A stretch of DNA of 64,000 bases from the NCBI RefSeq assembly GCF_963678635.1, contig NC_087069.1:6491472-6555471 (forward strand), in the 5' to 3' direction. Each line of letters opens with the position of its first letter. Positions within the stretch are counted from its first letter, which is position 1. Below the pieces are notes generated by a model. It did not search any database, was not told where the DNA came from, and worked only from the letters and a program-made list of their open reading frames with translations. Origin of the DNA: Symsagittifera roscoffensis (lineage: Eukaryota > Xenacoelomorpha > Acoela > Convolutidae). The position numbers and the translations under genes were made by a program. Shown here piece after piece: positions 42,601 to 53,600 of this stretch.

Positions 42601-44951
42601 AGACGCTTTTCAAGAGACTTAAACTGGACTAACGAAGCGTAAAAGTTATCGGGAAGATGAATGTTGTCATCAGCCCAGAGCATTCCGACAATATAACGAC
42701 TGCCATCATGAATCGTGGTAGAGTCAAGAATTTTTTGTGCACGTTTATCAGCTGAGGAACGGGGATCAGCTTGTTTGAACGTGCCATACGACTCTAGCTC
42801 GTACCATTTCTTCACTTGGTCAGCAAGTGCTACGTCTTCAACATTGCACTTGAAAGTGGTGGCTCGAACACCAATTGGTGATGGAAGTGGGCCACTGAGA
42901 ACCCAGCCAATGGGCATACGGACAGCGACAGGAGTGTTTTGATTTCGTCCTTGGAAGTATTCGAGAGGCTTGATTGCATGAAAGACATCCTGCCCTAATA
43001 TCATCTCAACGTCGGAATAGTTGTAGACAATAGGTTTAATTGGCTGCAGATGTGGAAACCTGTCTTGGAGAATGGTAACGTCAATGGTTTCGGAACCAAC
43101 GCTCAAACTGTCTTTCACAAACGGCGTAACCCTAAACGAGTATTCATGGTGGTCGAATTTGGCAAAAACATTCACCTCGACTTGTTGCGTGGGAACGGAT
43201 TCCGTCGAATTGAAGCCGTTTACCAGAATATCCAGCTGTTGGCCAGTTAAATTTAAACGCTGTGCTAGGCCCGCCGAGACCCATGAGTGGGTACAACAGG
43301 AATCGCACATTACAAGAGCATTGGTCAGATCTGTGTGTGAACTTATTTCCAATTGAAGCACAGGAAGGAGTCCCGTAAGTTTCTTGTAAGACGACGAACC
43401 GGCTACGTTTGATGACGAAGTTTGCGGCTTATTCCGGTTCGGCGGGGCGGTACTGTTTGAATTCGAATGGCTTGCATTATTGCTATTGTTTAACTCTTTG
43501 TTTGCAGATCTTACGCTGAAAACTTTCTCAGCACCATGTAACAAGACATTATGGGTGCTTTCACAACCAGGCTTAGTGCATTTGCGGGCTTTAGGGCATT
43601 TTCGGAACATGTGGTCAGGTTGAAAGCAAGCAAAACACAACCCATTTTGTGCGGAGAATTGAGCTCGTTGAGTTGGGGTCTTTTCCTTAAACACAGAACA
43701 ACTCCAGAGTGGGTGTTTACCATTGCACTGGAGGCACGGAGCATAAATTGGTTTTTCAACTTTTGAAGCAGCGGCAAAAACTTTTGTAGGTGTTTTATGG
43801 AAATCAGTCTTTGGAGTCTCCTCAGGTCGTGACTTATTCTGACTCACACGCATAAGTTCATGTGCCTCAGCCTTGTCGCGGAGCCACTCATCAAAGTCTA
43901 AAACGGTTGGCTGTCTCCAACATTTCTTTACAGAGTGGAGAGACCATGACTCTTTCATATTTGGAGGCAATTTTGAAATAACTTGATTCAAAACGGATGT
44001 ACTCTTCAAGTCATACTCATATCCTAACGATTTTAAAACTGCGATAAGACTGGATATACAGGAAGCGAAACTGATAATGCTTTCTGAATTGTGCATTTTA
44101 AGAGGTGGAAAATTCGAAAGTTTTTCAAGATGAGCTGCCACAATCGTCTGTGGTTGTCCAAATTTCCTCTCTAGAGTTTTCAAAGCGTCCTTGTAGAATA
44201 CTCCACTGTAAGCGAATTCGGCAATTGCATTCTTCGCTTTGCCTGAAACGAGAGTTTTGAGATATGTCAATTTGACATCATCACTTAAAACTTTTGCATC
44301 GATTGCACGTTTGAACTGACCAAACCATTCAGGCCACTGCAACGGATTCCCGTCGAAAGAAGACAATTTCCATTCAGGCAAGGGACCTTTCTGGCTCAGT
44401 GTCAAAATTTCAGCTAGATCTTGATTTGTGATTGGTTTACTGCTCGAGGACGTAAATGGGCCATATTGTTTGTTCTCATTTGTATAAGGCGCCATCAACG
44501 GTTTTGAATAGATTGCGGCGTCTAAAGTTTTAGGATCACCGACATAAAAAGTTGTTCCTCTGCTAGAGAACGGTTGAACATTCGATGGCTGTGTGACATA
44601 ATATGAGTTAGGGGAGAAGGTGACTGCTGGAGGATTGAGAGGACCAACGTTAGTTGTTAAAAGCGGTTGGTACACAAAATTTGCGGAATTACTTGGGAAA
44701 AAGGTTTGTTGAGCAATGGGCATTGAGCTCGTCGGGATATTAGAATGATGAAAACTACTCTGCATCAAAGGGTTGTAGTTGTATAGGTTGGTCAAAGGTA
44801 GCTGTTCCTGTGGCTCATACGTACTGTTTAACTTTGGATTTGGCAAGCTGACACTTGTATTTGATGTATGAGGGACGGTAACATTTTGTGAGTTTATACA
44901 CGTGGTTTCGAAATAATCAGCAAATGGATGTGAGTTATTAATCATCGTCAA
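39642..44951 (-). CDS. pol: BEL/Pao gag-pol polyprotein
   Basis: 1769 codons. In order: disordered Asn/Pro/Ser-rich start (1-180); DUF1759-type gag (about 190-340); zinc-binding CLQCNGKHPLWSC and knuckle CFACFQPDHMFRKC (about 405-450); DUF1758-type protease (VMCDSCCTHSWV); BEL-type RT with FYMDD (about 960); RNase H (HMFGDSSLD, WTDSTTVLQW); integrase with an HHCC region (about 1420-1475) and DDE residues in VDYFGPF, SDNGTNF and WERLVR. The frame is also open upstream of its ATG across a single TGA (44985) into the preceding ORF, so the natural Gag-Pol probably starts at 45821 or 45791. The C-terminal domain is lost by frameshift. Confidence 0.92.
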   Translation of the reverse strand: MTMINNSHPFADYFETTCINSQNVTVPHTSNTSVSLPNPKLNSTYEPQEQLPLTNLYNYNPLMQSSFHHSNIPTSSMPIAQQTFFPSNSANFVYQPLLTTNVGPLNPPAVTFSPNSYYVTQPSNVQPFSSRGTTFYVGDPKTLDAAIYSKPLMAPYTNENKQYGPFTSSSSKPITNQDLAEILTLSQKGPLPEWKLSSFDGNPLQWPEWFGQFKRAIDAKVLSDDVKLTYLKTLVSGKAKNAIAEFAYSGVFYKDALKTLERKFGQPQTIVAAHLEKLSNFPPLKMHNSESIISFASCISSLIAVLKSLGYEYDLKSTSVLNQVISKLPPNMKESWSLHSVKKCWRQPTVLDFDEWLRDKAEAHELMRVSQNKSRPEETPKTDFHKTPTKVFAAASKVEKPIYAPCLQCNGKHPLWSCSVFKEKTPTQRAQFSAQNGLCFACFQPDHMFRKCPKARKCTKPGCESTHNVLLHGAEKVFSVRSANKELNNSNNASHSNSNSTAPPNRNKPQTSSSNVAGSSSYKKLTGLLPVLQLEISSHTDLTNALVMCDSCCTHSWVSAGLAQRLNLTGQQLDILVNGFNSTESVPTQQVEVNVFAKFDHHEYSFRVTPFVKDSLSVGSETIDVTILQDRFPHLQPIKPIVYNYSDVEMILGQDVFHAIKPLEYFQGRNQNTPVAVRMPIGWVLSGPLPSPIGVRATTFKCNVEDVALADQVKKWYELESYGTFKQADPRSSADKRAQKILDSTTIHDGSRYIVGMLWADDNIHLPDNFYASLVQFKSLEKRLEKDLNLKTQYASDIRSDVEKGYVVPVSPHDSKNRSNREWYVPHHPVLNPNKPGKVRRVLNGASRFHGSSLNNSLLVGPDLLQNLLFVLMRFREHKYAISADIEGMFMQVGLLESDQRSLRFLWREVPTSDVSVFQYTRHIFGAKDSPTCANYALRRTAVDNQDRYPDAAYAVLNNFYMDDYLGSVKNPETALRLSRSLVELLKLGGFNLRKVISNVPKLSSKLNPPKTSANNSKEIFTAAINPETASHVLGLKWDHVTDTLVVSRGVNRELKDSVTQRSVLSFVSSVFDPIGLVAPYTVRARLLLKDIWRLSGQQWDDPLPIELCRRFTEWHSGLPVLGQLKIPRCYFDFSVDEVELHMFGDSSLDVFCSVAFLRAQKNACSKCQLAFVFGKARVAPMKMLSIPKLELQAALLASRLKDDIEKALTLSISKVFMWTDSTTVLQWLNSTSKQPVFVANRVAEILESTSIDQWFHVLSGDNSADTGTRGITADSLKQSSCVNGPSFLKTSDWPFNPNREVTDKIRLDGPVYDLNEGLEVSSNFPCTAVSTDFAFPWEEYSSFSKIKRLVAYMLRLSPKHRHFRSPDNDIIDPAELVISEEKLLQLSQLESFPAESKQLAAGKYVKTSSRISSYSPFIGPNGLIRSTGRIQRLSATAFKTRHPIILDSRHRLIRLFLRFYHIKHEHQSVDYLRSVIHHQFVVLRLRSALRAIETHCVCCRKRKAKTVTPMMSDLPAERLGYRQPPFSNCGVDYFGPFHVTIRRSSEKRWGFLFTCLTTRAIHIELVPSMDTSSCVMAIERFISRRGTPSIIWSDNGTNFVGAEKELLLCIKNWNAEAPLSLVHKGIKLKYNPPSAPHQGGAWERLVRSCKRVFYAILGSRKLTDDILNTTMCLVEGSLNARPLTPVSDDPDSLEALTPNHFLLGQHSLTFPSLRSSENYSHSKRYARAQSYANAIWQRWLSEYVPTLNKRVKWHAPPEYSLKREIWCG

Positions 44952-44984
44952 ATTTCTACTGAAAGGCGGTTCAATACTTGAAAA

Positions 44985-45821
44985 TCAGAAGAACTCGGAA
45001 GCTGGTTCCAGATTGACACTTTGGACTGGCGCCACGGGCTGAACTATTTCCTGAGTTGGGAATTGAGTGTTCACCCAACTTCTTGTCCTGTCTTCCTCCG
45101 TTTGGTTCTCCTGAACGGCCATTGCCAATTTCGATCTGCTACGACGAAGTTCGCAAATTTCAGAGGCGTCTTCCAGATATTCAGCCTCTTCGATAGTTGC
45201 TTCAGCTAGCTTTTGACGGCTTTCCTCTACAACCACATCAAGATCAAGTTGACCCTTCATCGACTGAATCTGGATCTCTTGCTTTTTCAAACGAAGCTTA
45301 GCCTCTACTTGGCGTTCAACTTCCTCGCGTCTAATTTTTGCAAGGGCTGCTTCTCTTCGACGCTCACTCGAAGTCATTGATGCAATTTTAGAACGCTGTG
45401 AAAGGGGTTTCTTGGAACGGACGGATTCGCTTGGCGTTGGGGTTCGTGCAGTTGCTACCTGGTCCTCTTGATGTTTAATTTGAAAGTAATTTTTAGCTAG
45501 ACCTAATACATCGTCATGTTTTGCAGTGGTAGATCCTAGGTAAAGATCAAGTTGATTTATTGTTTCAGCAGCGTTGTTGCTGTGCATAGACAAAGATTTA
45601 AGCTCATCATTTTTCTCTATAATTTTTTGTAAGCAAATGCTAGATTTTTCTATGTACGTTTCAATTTTAGCTGGTCTATCATTCGCACTTATATATTCCG
45701 TAATTTTGGCATGGTAATCGAAAAGATTTGTTTCTAACTCTTTCCTGGCAAGATAAATTTTGTTTAGCTTCTGGCCGAGATCAAGCTCCATTTTGAAATA
45801 TTTGTTTCTAAATAAGAGCAA
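44985..45821 (-). pseudogene. gag: BEL gag N-terminal coiled-coil region
   Basis: 278 codons, in the same frame as the gag-pol ORF and separated from it by TGA 44985-44987 and 33 bases without other stops. Strong heptad patterns (residues 10-110 and again 150-240, Arg/Glu/Lys/Ala-rich: RREAALAKIRREEVERQVEAK is a typical stretch) suggest a coiled coil that mediates Gag assembly. The end is Pro/Val/Gln-rich. An ATG ten codons in (45791) is an alternative start. The TGA is either a mutation or a readthrough site. Confidence 0.7.
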
Positions 45822-45991
45822 AAAAAATAGTGTCGGTTAACGGAATCAAATTAGAGTCAATTCAAGTAGCCGCGTCCTATACCGAACGAGAGGATCCTCG
45901 CAAGACCCCTACAATTCTCGTTGCCTACGGAACAGAAGGACAACAAACTATAAGATTGAAAAAAAAGATGAATTTAACTAATCAAAAAATA

Positions 45992-46675
45992 TCAAGGTTT
46001 ATAATGCCTGACAAATGTTAAATATTCTTCGACTGTTGTCATTTGTGAAATACTTTGCTTATCTGCTTTTCTTTTCCTTGAACTTGGTCGACGACTTTTA
46101 ACTTTATTGATAAGTTCGGACAGATTGGGGAAATAACGTCGAATGATTCTCAAATTTTTTATTTCTAAAAACGCCGGAGGATGAATTAATTTAAGCTTAC
46201 GAAATAATTCTTTATTGCTAGCTTTTCTTTTTGATATTAAATGTTTGGTCACATTAATTGTTAATGCTCCTGTTTCAAACAAACGTCCGTAAATATAAGG
46301 GGTATTTTGACGGTGTAAGTAAATAATGGCTGATATTTTGTTTTTATATTCTTTTAAAATTTTAATCAGACTTTCTGGTGTAAGTGGGTTATCGTTGTTT
46401 GATCTATGCTTGCTCAATGAATTATTTATAACATCGTGCCATATTATAAAGTTTTTCTCTATCATACATTTTGGGGAATTGCTTAAAAGATATTGAACAG
46501 TCTTTTGCCGGTTATTTGCATTCAAATTAAAGCTTAAACCTGGAACTGCTTTAAAAGTGTCGTCGAGGCGTTTTTGTAGAGTTAATGATAATGTATTTAC
46601 GGAGTGATGGAGAGAACTCGCAGCAATGATGAACACCATTGAGAGTGATACGCGATACGGATGTTTTATTGGCAA
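45992..46675 (-). CDS. Unidentified 227-aa protein upstream of BEL gag
   Basis: This is an intact frame inside the BEL element, between the 5' LTR and gag, on the coding strand. A hydrophobic N-terminal strand (VFIIAASSLHHSV) is followed by an alternating alpha/beta pattern: NFIIWHDVINNSLS, a helix, then ISAIIYLHR. A helical, very basic C-terminus follows (SRRPSSRKRKADK). The strand-Ser-Ser start and the IIWHD block are faintly reminiscent of SGNH/GDSL-type hydrolases, but the key motif is not clear and I do not assign it. Extra ORFs before gag are not standard in BEL elements. No stops or shifts, unlike many neighbours. Confidence 0.6.
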   Translation of the reverse strand: MPIKHPYRVSLSMVFIIAASSLHHSVNTLSLTLQKRLDDTFKAVPGLSFNLNANNRQKTVQYLLSNSPKCMIEKNFIIWHDVINNSLSKHRSNNDNPLTPESLIKILKEYKNKISAIIYLHRQNTPYIYGRLFETGALTINVTKHLISKRKASNKELFRKLKLIHPPAFLEIKNLRIIRRYFPNLSELINKVKSRRPSSRKRKADKQSISQMTTVEEYLTFVRHYKP

Positions 46676-47900
46676 TCAATTTAAGGAGTCTGTTGATGTA
46701 AAGTGGTCATATAGAAAAAAAAAATTATCACGATAATAACTTTCAGAACCCTTAGCTGAGGGTTTTGTAAGGTTTTCGAAGCAGTACTATTTAAGTTAAC
46801 GTGTACGGTTTATCGGTTAAACTCAACGACTTTACGGCGAAACGGTAGCAGTAACGGTCGCGCCGGTATGCGGCCGAAAACGGGGCGAGCCGAGCAAATT
46901 TTTAAAGTTTATCCAACCACTGGAGGAAACCGAGGTAGGGATTCACTCAAAAAAATTGCTCGACACGATTGACGGTTAAAACGGTTGAACGGGCGAGACG
47001 AAAACGGTGTTTTTCGATTTTGCTCTAAATTCGGGCAAAAAAAAAATTTTTTTTGTCAGTGAAAGTTTTGGGAAAAGTTGGAATAACCTTTTTTTTTTCG
47101 AGAAATTTTTTTTTTTTGAAAATTTTTATTTATTTTTTTTTTGCGAAAATTTTTTGGAAAATTTTCTGAATTTTTTTTCACAAAATTTTTTTGGGTTCGA
47201 GACTATCCTGGGGTAATAGGGTACTGGGTATGAGCTGGGATTAGGTATCTAGTACGGTCTTAATCGGTTTGCAATTAACAACATCGTATGAAATTTTATA
47301 GCACTGATAATCAAAAAAGTAGCACTTTTTTTTCGATTAAAAAACTAGCACAAATTAGAAAGCACAGGTTCGATCCTACAAGTTTTTTGCAGGTAGTTCA
47401 CCGGGCCTGAGTCCAAACGTACACGAAGATTCCACAAAAAAAAAACCACTTTCCGTCTTGTGTGATGTCGGCCTCTGGGTTGTCGGCTTTGTTTTGACTT
47501 GTGGTGGTTTCCCCGTTTTTGACTTGAGGTCACCCGAAATTGTGTTGGGCTTCTTGATTTGGAAAATGAGGTTGAACAAAATTGTGCAGGGCGGTTCTAG
47601 ATTTAGAAGATCGTTACGTCGTATCTGCTGCGAGTAAGCTTGTTCTAAAGTCAGGCACGAGATTAGAGGCGTTGTATCTATTGACGAACTCTTGAGCTGA
47701 ACTGGCATATGTCGAATACATGCTGCAGAATCAGATTCATTGTGGATTGAAAATTTTGAGCAGGAATTACATTCAGTTCAATATAATTGTGGTACATCCT
47801 AAACTTCCGAACGCGAAGATAGACATCATTGCAGTTGAAATTCTTGAGAGGTAAAATGAGACTTCATCAATCGAACTGCCGGAATTAAAAACTTCTATGT
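46676..47900 (-). other. 5' UTR of the BEL element
   Basis: It contains a very T-rich block (47000-47180 on the plus strand, A-rich in the RNA), a short inverted repeat (AGAACCCTTAGCTGAGGGTTTTG, cut here, near 46745), and a 110-codon minus frame at 47376-47708 with no recognisable features. Nothing else supported. Confidence 0.5.
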
Positions 47901-47918
47901 TCCCGAGTCGCGGCACCA
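47901..47918 (-). promoter_or_regulatory. tRNA primer-binding site of the BEL element
   Basis: On the minus strand TGGTGCCGCGACTCGGGA begins three bases after the 5' LTR. TGG complements the tRNA CCA end. The tRNA species was not assigned. Confidence 0.8.
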
Positions 47919-47921
47919 AAA

Positions 47922-48371
47922 TGTTCGGGCCTTTTTTATAACTTATAAAAACAGGAAACAGAATCGGTTTATTTCAAGAGAAACAATAAACGGCGAATTT
48001 TAGTAATTTTTTATTGCACGGAATTAGCAACAACATTACACGTATCAAGTTAAAAAGTGGGCTTGTTCATGCCCTGATTTGTGTGATTTATGTGTTTTTT
48101 CACAATGCGTTCATACTTAGTTCACGCAGTTTAATTAACAGAAACTCAATTGCAAACCAATTTTGAACCGATTAAAATATTAGCATTTTATGTTCTGTCA
48201 GGTTTGGCTCAAATAGGATTCTCAAATGAAACGACTTAGGTGAGAATCGAACCCACGCCGAACTCCCCGGAACGCACTATGTATACGCTGAGCTATATAG
48301 CTGATTTTGATAAGCAACTATACTGGCTTTTTACTATAACTTTCATGCTTTAATGCTATGTAGCATTAACA
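47922..48371 (-). repeat. 5' LTR of the BEL element
   Basis: 450 bp, differing from the 3' LTR at only a few positions (for example TTCGGG versus TTCTGG at the end, and one extra A near 48337). It carries the tRNA-like A box (48286-48295) and B box/T-stem (48240-48256). Confidence 0.9.
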
Positions 48372-48552
48372 TATTTTACCTTGTAAAACCACTCGTTACA
48401 CCATAAAATTGATGGTCGTGGAATGTGGGGGGGGAAAGGAAAAAAAGCCCATGAAAAAATTTATTTGGTCTTCATGTTTAACCTTGTTAAAGCTCTCGTT
48501 ACACCATAAAATTGATGCTTATTGATGAAGTGTGTGGGGGGGGGGGAAGAGC
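48372..48552 (-). mobile_element. Right part of the split MITE, plus another partial copy
   Basis: 48372-48449 completes the MITE whose left part is 38899-39026. 48465-48552 is a further partial family B end in the same orientation (CGTTACACCATAAAATTGATG, then a long G run and GAAGAGCC). Confidence 0.65.
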
Positions 48553-50600
48553 CAGGAAAATAAAACAGGAAACCCGTTAGTTTGTATTGTTAAAAATGTT
48601 GTTGCATGTGGAGCAGTTGCCCCTCGGTCTCTTGACGTTGAACTTTGCAGTCTCTTGATTTGTAAAGGCGGGTACAATTGCCATTCCCACATGGGGGCTT
48701 GCAAACACACTAATTATCGTATCCCTGGCCCGAAGTGCATGTACAGCATTTGGTTACAGTCATACACCTCAGTCTCGTGACCTTGAACCCCGTAGTTTTT
48801 TTATTTCTAAGGGCGGGTATGATTGAGCTCTTCAATCTGCAAAAACGGAAGCTGTTAGGACTTAGGTACCTAAAGGATCACTTGGACATTTCAAGCTCAG
48901 GGCTTCAACTACTCCACACCAATCAGCCCTACCGATAGCTATGAGATTTGAAACGACAATCTTTCGATCATAGACTCTCAGACGTAACTTCTGTGCTACA
49001 ATTACCCGAAGCATTTTCCATATGAAAAATGTTTAAAGCAGTTGGAGCATAAATCGTTAGATTAGGTTCACTCTCTTTGTTCACAATAAGAAGAGATTTT
49101 CTTGTTTCTACCTCTTGTAAGCATCAATACCTTTTTTTCGATTATCCAAGTTTGGAACTATTCTCTCTCTCTCTCGACCCCCTCGCACCTCACATCTCCC
49201 ACCTCGCTTTTGCAACCTTTAATGACCGAAGATAACCGAGATTAAAAACCTACCTGGGGCCGGATTACAATTGGTTGTCTACAGCATAAAATCGAGGTGT
49301 TTGGACTTTTAATAATCTCGGAAGTTACTTAAAACACTTATTGTTTCATTTTTGAAGAAAGTGGCGCAATATTTGTGCTCGGGATGGTTTTCTTCCTTTT
49401 TTTTGTGAAAAACCATCCTTAGAATTTTTTGAAATCAACTTAAGAAACTTTCAATATCTTGCACTGAATTTTAAAGAGATGTGATCATGTTATTTTACAA
49501 AATTTTAAAGTTTTGCAAACGGCCTAAAAAATTGTTCCAAACTATACGTTAGAAACTCTAAGCTCTTCTTACAATCAGTTGATGTGCAAGTAAACACAAG
49601 TTTCCAAACACAAAGAAAACAGAGGTTATTCGAATCTGGGCTTCAATTTTATGTTCATTTAGACCTATTCCCATGATTGTTTGTGGTATCAAATCTCACG
49701 ATGAAAAAAAATTGTCGAAGACAAAGTCATACCCCTTTTTCAATGTTGGGAACTAAAAAAGTGTCTTTTTACTCAAGGGTCCCCTTTACTGAAGGCTCCA
49801 GGCAATAAAAAAGCAGTCACTTTTGTTAGGAACATAAAAATATAAAGTTTATAAAAATTTTTTTCGAATTTATGTATGAAAAATAAATGATTAAAACTAA
49901 TTTTGCTTACAATCTCATTTTCGTGAATCCAAGGAATTCAAATCTTGTAAAGTAAATCTTGATAGTAAGTCGAACTTGAAGATTCCATGTGCCATCCTGC
50001 CAGATTTGCACAGCGCAACCTTCCGACGAAGCACGAATTAGAGAGAAAAAGATTTAACAGCGAAAATGTGCTTGAAAGGAGGGTCAAAATATTCTGGAAG
50101 TTTCAATTTTTCAAAATTTCGATTAACAAGCGAGTATTTCTCAGAAATACGAAAAAAGACCATTTTGACCGAAAAAGTGGAGAAAAGCAGAACAATAGCA
50201 AATCTAGTGAAAAACAGTCACACGAGAACACGGAAAAACGAAGCCTCTTACCGTGACAGTCACGCACGATAAGATCCTCAGTGAAAATAGATAGTGGGAA
50301 AGGAGGCTTCGTTGGCGGAGAGCAGTACCCTCCCGTGCCACGAATTGGGAGTGATAACAACGTTATCTCGAGGAAAACACGGAAGCGGAGGCTTGGACCC
50401 CCAGAGACTGATTCATGGTGAAAAACTGTAGCAACTTAACTTTTTAGCTACTCTGATGCCATAGAACTTTAAAATGAAACCGGTATTACTTGATATTTTA
50501 GAATATGAGTAGCTAGGAGGAGGAAAGGGTCAATCCAACTCCAATGGATTTAACATAGAATTGTCACCAAAAACATATTAAAATAGGTTATTCGAGCCGC
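48553..50600. other. Non-coding spacer
   Basis: No convincing gene. It contains the first block of the dispersed hairpin repeat (49371-49402) and the empty-site copy of the repeat at 34735-35460 (49532-49830). Short frames at 48519-48780 and 49987-50360 have no protein-like features. Confidence 0.5.
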
Positions 50601-53600
50601 GTTTTTAATAGCAATCACGTAGTCTGAGGATCCGAGACTCAGCTATGTGGTTGTGTTCGCATGTAAACGAAAGCTGATCAAAAGTCGTTTGACTGATGGC
50701 CTAAACATAGTAACTTTTTACTTAGCCCTAAAAAGACCAGAAATTCAACTGGCAAGGTCGAGACGGTGGAAAAGGAGTAGAATTAAGGTGACTGACGCCT
50801 GCCAGTTGTTACTAGGTACTTTTTCTACGCTCCGTCCTTGTGTAGTATTTGGGCGAATGTTACATAGACGTTTTTATGGCGCTCCTGGGTGGGCCTGTTA
50901 AAGGCATGCAACCAACATGATCAGCAAACGTTTCAGCGACGAACCCTCCTCTTCGGGCGTATGCCCAAGCTAGAGGCCCTAATGACCTTTATTGTACTAG
51001 GGGGAAGGTGCGTACCCTCCGCCTAGTACTATTTAGCTTTTTAACTTAGTTAACACCGAAAATTCCGGGGGCCGGAGGGTTAGGTGGGAAGTCATAAGCC
51101 CGCTTGTCCCAAGGTCCCGGGACCAAAAACAATTAAAGAGAAAGCGTAAAACCAAACAAAAAAAGTGTATAACCAAGAAAAATCCAAAAAAAAATTTACT
51201 TGAAAATAAAAAGTACAAGAAACAGTAAGAAACCCAAAAAGACCAAAATCAGTAAAAAACATAAAGTGACAGTTAATATGTTATTTCCGGACGAGATGTG
51301 ATCTGTCCTTCCTGTTTTTTGTTGTTTCAGATTGATAATTTCATTTCTGATAGAAAGATTGTGTGTTTTGGTGAAGGGTTGGGTACCCTCCCTTGAGTGT
51401 AATTTGAGTATTTAAGCACGTTAATGGTGATTTTGCCGGTGACCGGAGGTTATAGTGGCAAGCTGACCGACGTGTTCCACACTCAACAGGGACATCAAGG
51501 ACACCATCCAAAACGGCTGTTGGGTATCGTTGATACAATTTTAGTATCGTTCGGGTACTATTTCATTAAAACTTAAGTGGTGGGGGGCACGATTGGCGCG
51601 GTCCGTTTGTACCCTCCGTCGATCACAAATTTCCGTGTTAAGGGTCTTAATTCGGGTATTTTGGTGCAAAGGAGGGTATAGTAAAATTCATTAACGACTA
51701 CTAATAGGTTATTATCTCTATTATATATTACCTATCTCCTATTTAGACATAAGAAACACCCAAATTTTGTCGAAAATTACAGATTTTCGACCAAAATATA
51801 GACCCCCAAATTTTTAGATATCCGAGCTTTTTTGAAAGCAAAAAGGGTTTATATGGGGAGTAGCTACGTACTTCAATCCCCCTGACAATCCCCTCTGTCA
51901 ATCTGTTTTGGGGATCGAGTTTTTGAGTTTTTAGACTTAGAGCAATAAAATTTTTTGTGTTAGGAGCGTGCTAGCATAACGTGCTCGGTTGCCAGAAAAG
52001 TTCTTGGGTAACCCTCCAATTAGCTCCGTGGATAGAGCTAACGACTTAAGGATTGGAAAAGGAAGGAATCGGAGGGTCCAAATTTGATAGTTATTGGCCA
52101 AATTTTTGTCTCCAAACCATTTTTGGTCCGGTTTTTGCATTGTTCCGGTGCCGTACAGGGCTACTACGCTCGTTTCAATTATTTTTAGGCACTTTCAATA
52201 GGAATTGCGGAAAAAGTTTTTCAGAACCTATATAGGTGGTAAAAAAAAAGGCCATTTTGACAAACACGGTTTTGGCGATTTCTTAAAGACTAGCCAACCG
52301 ATCGGGATAATTTTTGTACCATAAGTCGACGTTTTTGACCACTTTTCCGGACCGCAGCCGTTTTTGGGTTGATAATTTCGGAAAAGTAAATTTTTTAGAA
52401 TTTGTTGGTTCGGAGGGTCCAAATTATAGGTAACCCTCCGAGCGGCAGTAAATTTTATAAAAACACCTTTTTATCTTACTGGGAAGGTTGACCGTGTCAG
52501 CCAACCTGGTTTTAAGTAAGTTACACCGCATTCGGAGGCTTTATCGCGGTAAAATAACCCTTTTTCCTGATTTTTGGGGAACCCTCCGAAGTAACCCTCC
52601 GGAGTGACTTAAGCCCCTCAGCAACCCTCTTTAGTGGAAACTTTCCACGAGACCCTCCGAAGAAGTTAAAACAACCTCCCATAGAGAATTTAGCTTGTTT
52701 TGACGCTTTCTTAAGTTAATTGAAGGCCCTTCTAAAAGAGATTCAAAAATTTGAACATTTTGGAAGAACCCTCCGGAGCATATTAGGTCTCTTATTGACC
52801 CTCTTTAGTGAGTTAAGGGGGACCCTCCGAAGTCTCTTGGGTGAATAACGTACCCTCTGAAGTAACCCTCCGGAGTAGGTTAAGTGACTTAACAACCCTG
52901 CGAAGTAACCCTCCGGAGTGACTTAAACCTCTTAGCAACCCTCCTTATTGAAAACTTAGGGAAACCTTCTGCGGCAATTTGAGAAACAGAAAATTTCCAT
53001 TTAGGGTTGGGATAAGAGGTCAACTAACAACGGGCGTGCATATTAGGATCATAGGAGCCCATTTGGCCCGGAAATTTGTGATCAACTTTGGATTCTAGAT
53101 CGGGTGCATCAGAAGTACCCGAACCAAAACTTTTTTTGATTGTGATTTTGATTTGTGGTTGCCTTGAGCTACTCAATAGGAAAGCTCGGGCAATCCGGGA
53201 ACACATAGAAGAAGACCTCGGTGAGTGTATTAGGCAGATACACACTCACTTGAGAAGAAAAGTTGTTCCCTGCTCTCGTGCACTTGGAGCGTTCCGGGTG
53301 TGGGGAAGCTTTTTCATAGACTTTAGAAATTTTTCGATCAGAGGTTGCCTTGAGCTACTTAGTAGGACAGCTCGGGCAATCGCAGGACACCTAAAAGAAG
53401 ACCTCGGTGGATGTATTAGGCAAATACAGACTCACTTGAGAAGACTGTGTCCTGGGCTTCGTTCTTTCGAATCGATCCGATTGAGGGGAGACTTTTTCTT
53501 TAAGACTAAATTTTATTGATCTGTTTCTGAATCATTATTGCTTTTTACCAAAGATTGTTTGATTTTAACAAAGCAGTGACTTGATAAGAGTGTCGCGGTA

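Larger units (their letters stand above)
39027..48371 (-). mobile_element. Nearly intact BEL/Pao retrotransposon
   Basis: LTRs at 39027-39475 (3') and 47922-48371 (5') start TGTTAATGC and end GAACA on the minus strand. They are nearly identical and flanked by TATTT (39022-39026 and 48372-48376), a 5-bp duplication usual for BEL elements. Internal order on the minus strand: primer-binding site, 5' UTR, a 227-codon unknown ORF, coiled-coil gag N-terminus, gag-pol, 3' LTR. Two lesions are visible: an in-frame TGA in gag (44985) and a one-base indel near 39667. It is the youngest-looking element in the window. Confidence 0.93.

Noticed and set aside
47007-47216. 69-codon Phe-rich frame
   Set aside because: It is a translation of the T-rich homopolymer block in the BEL 5' UTR.
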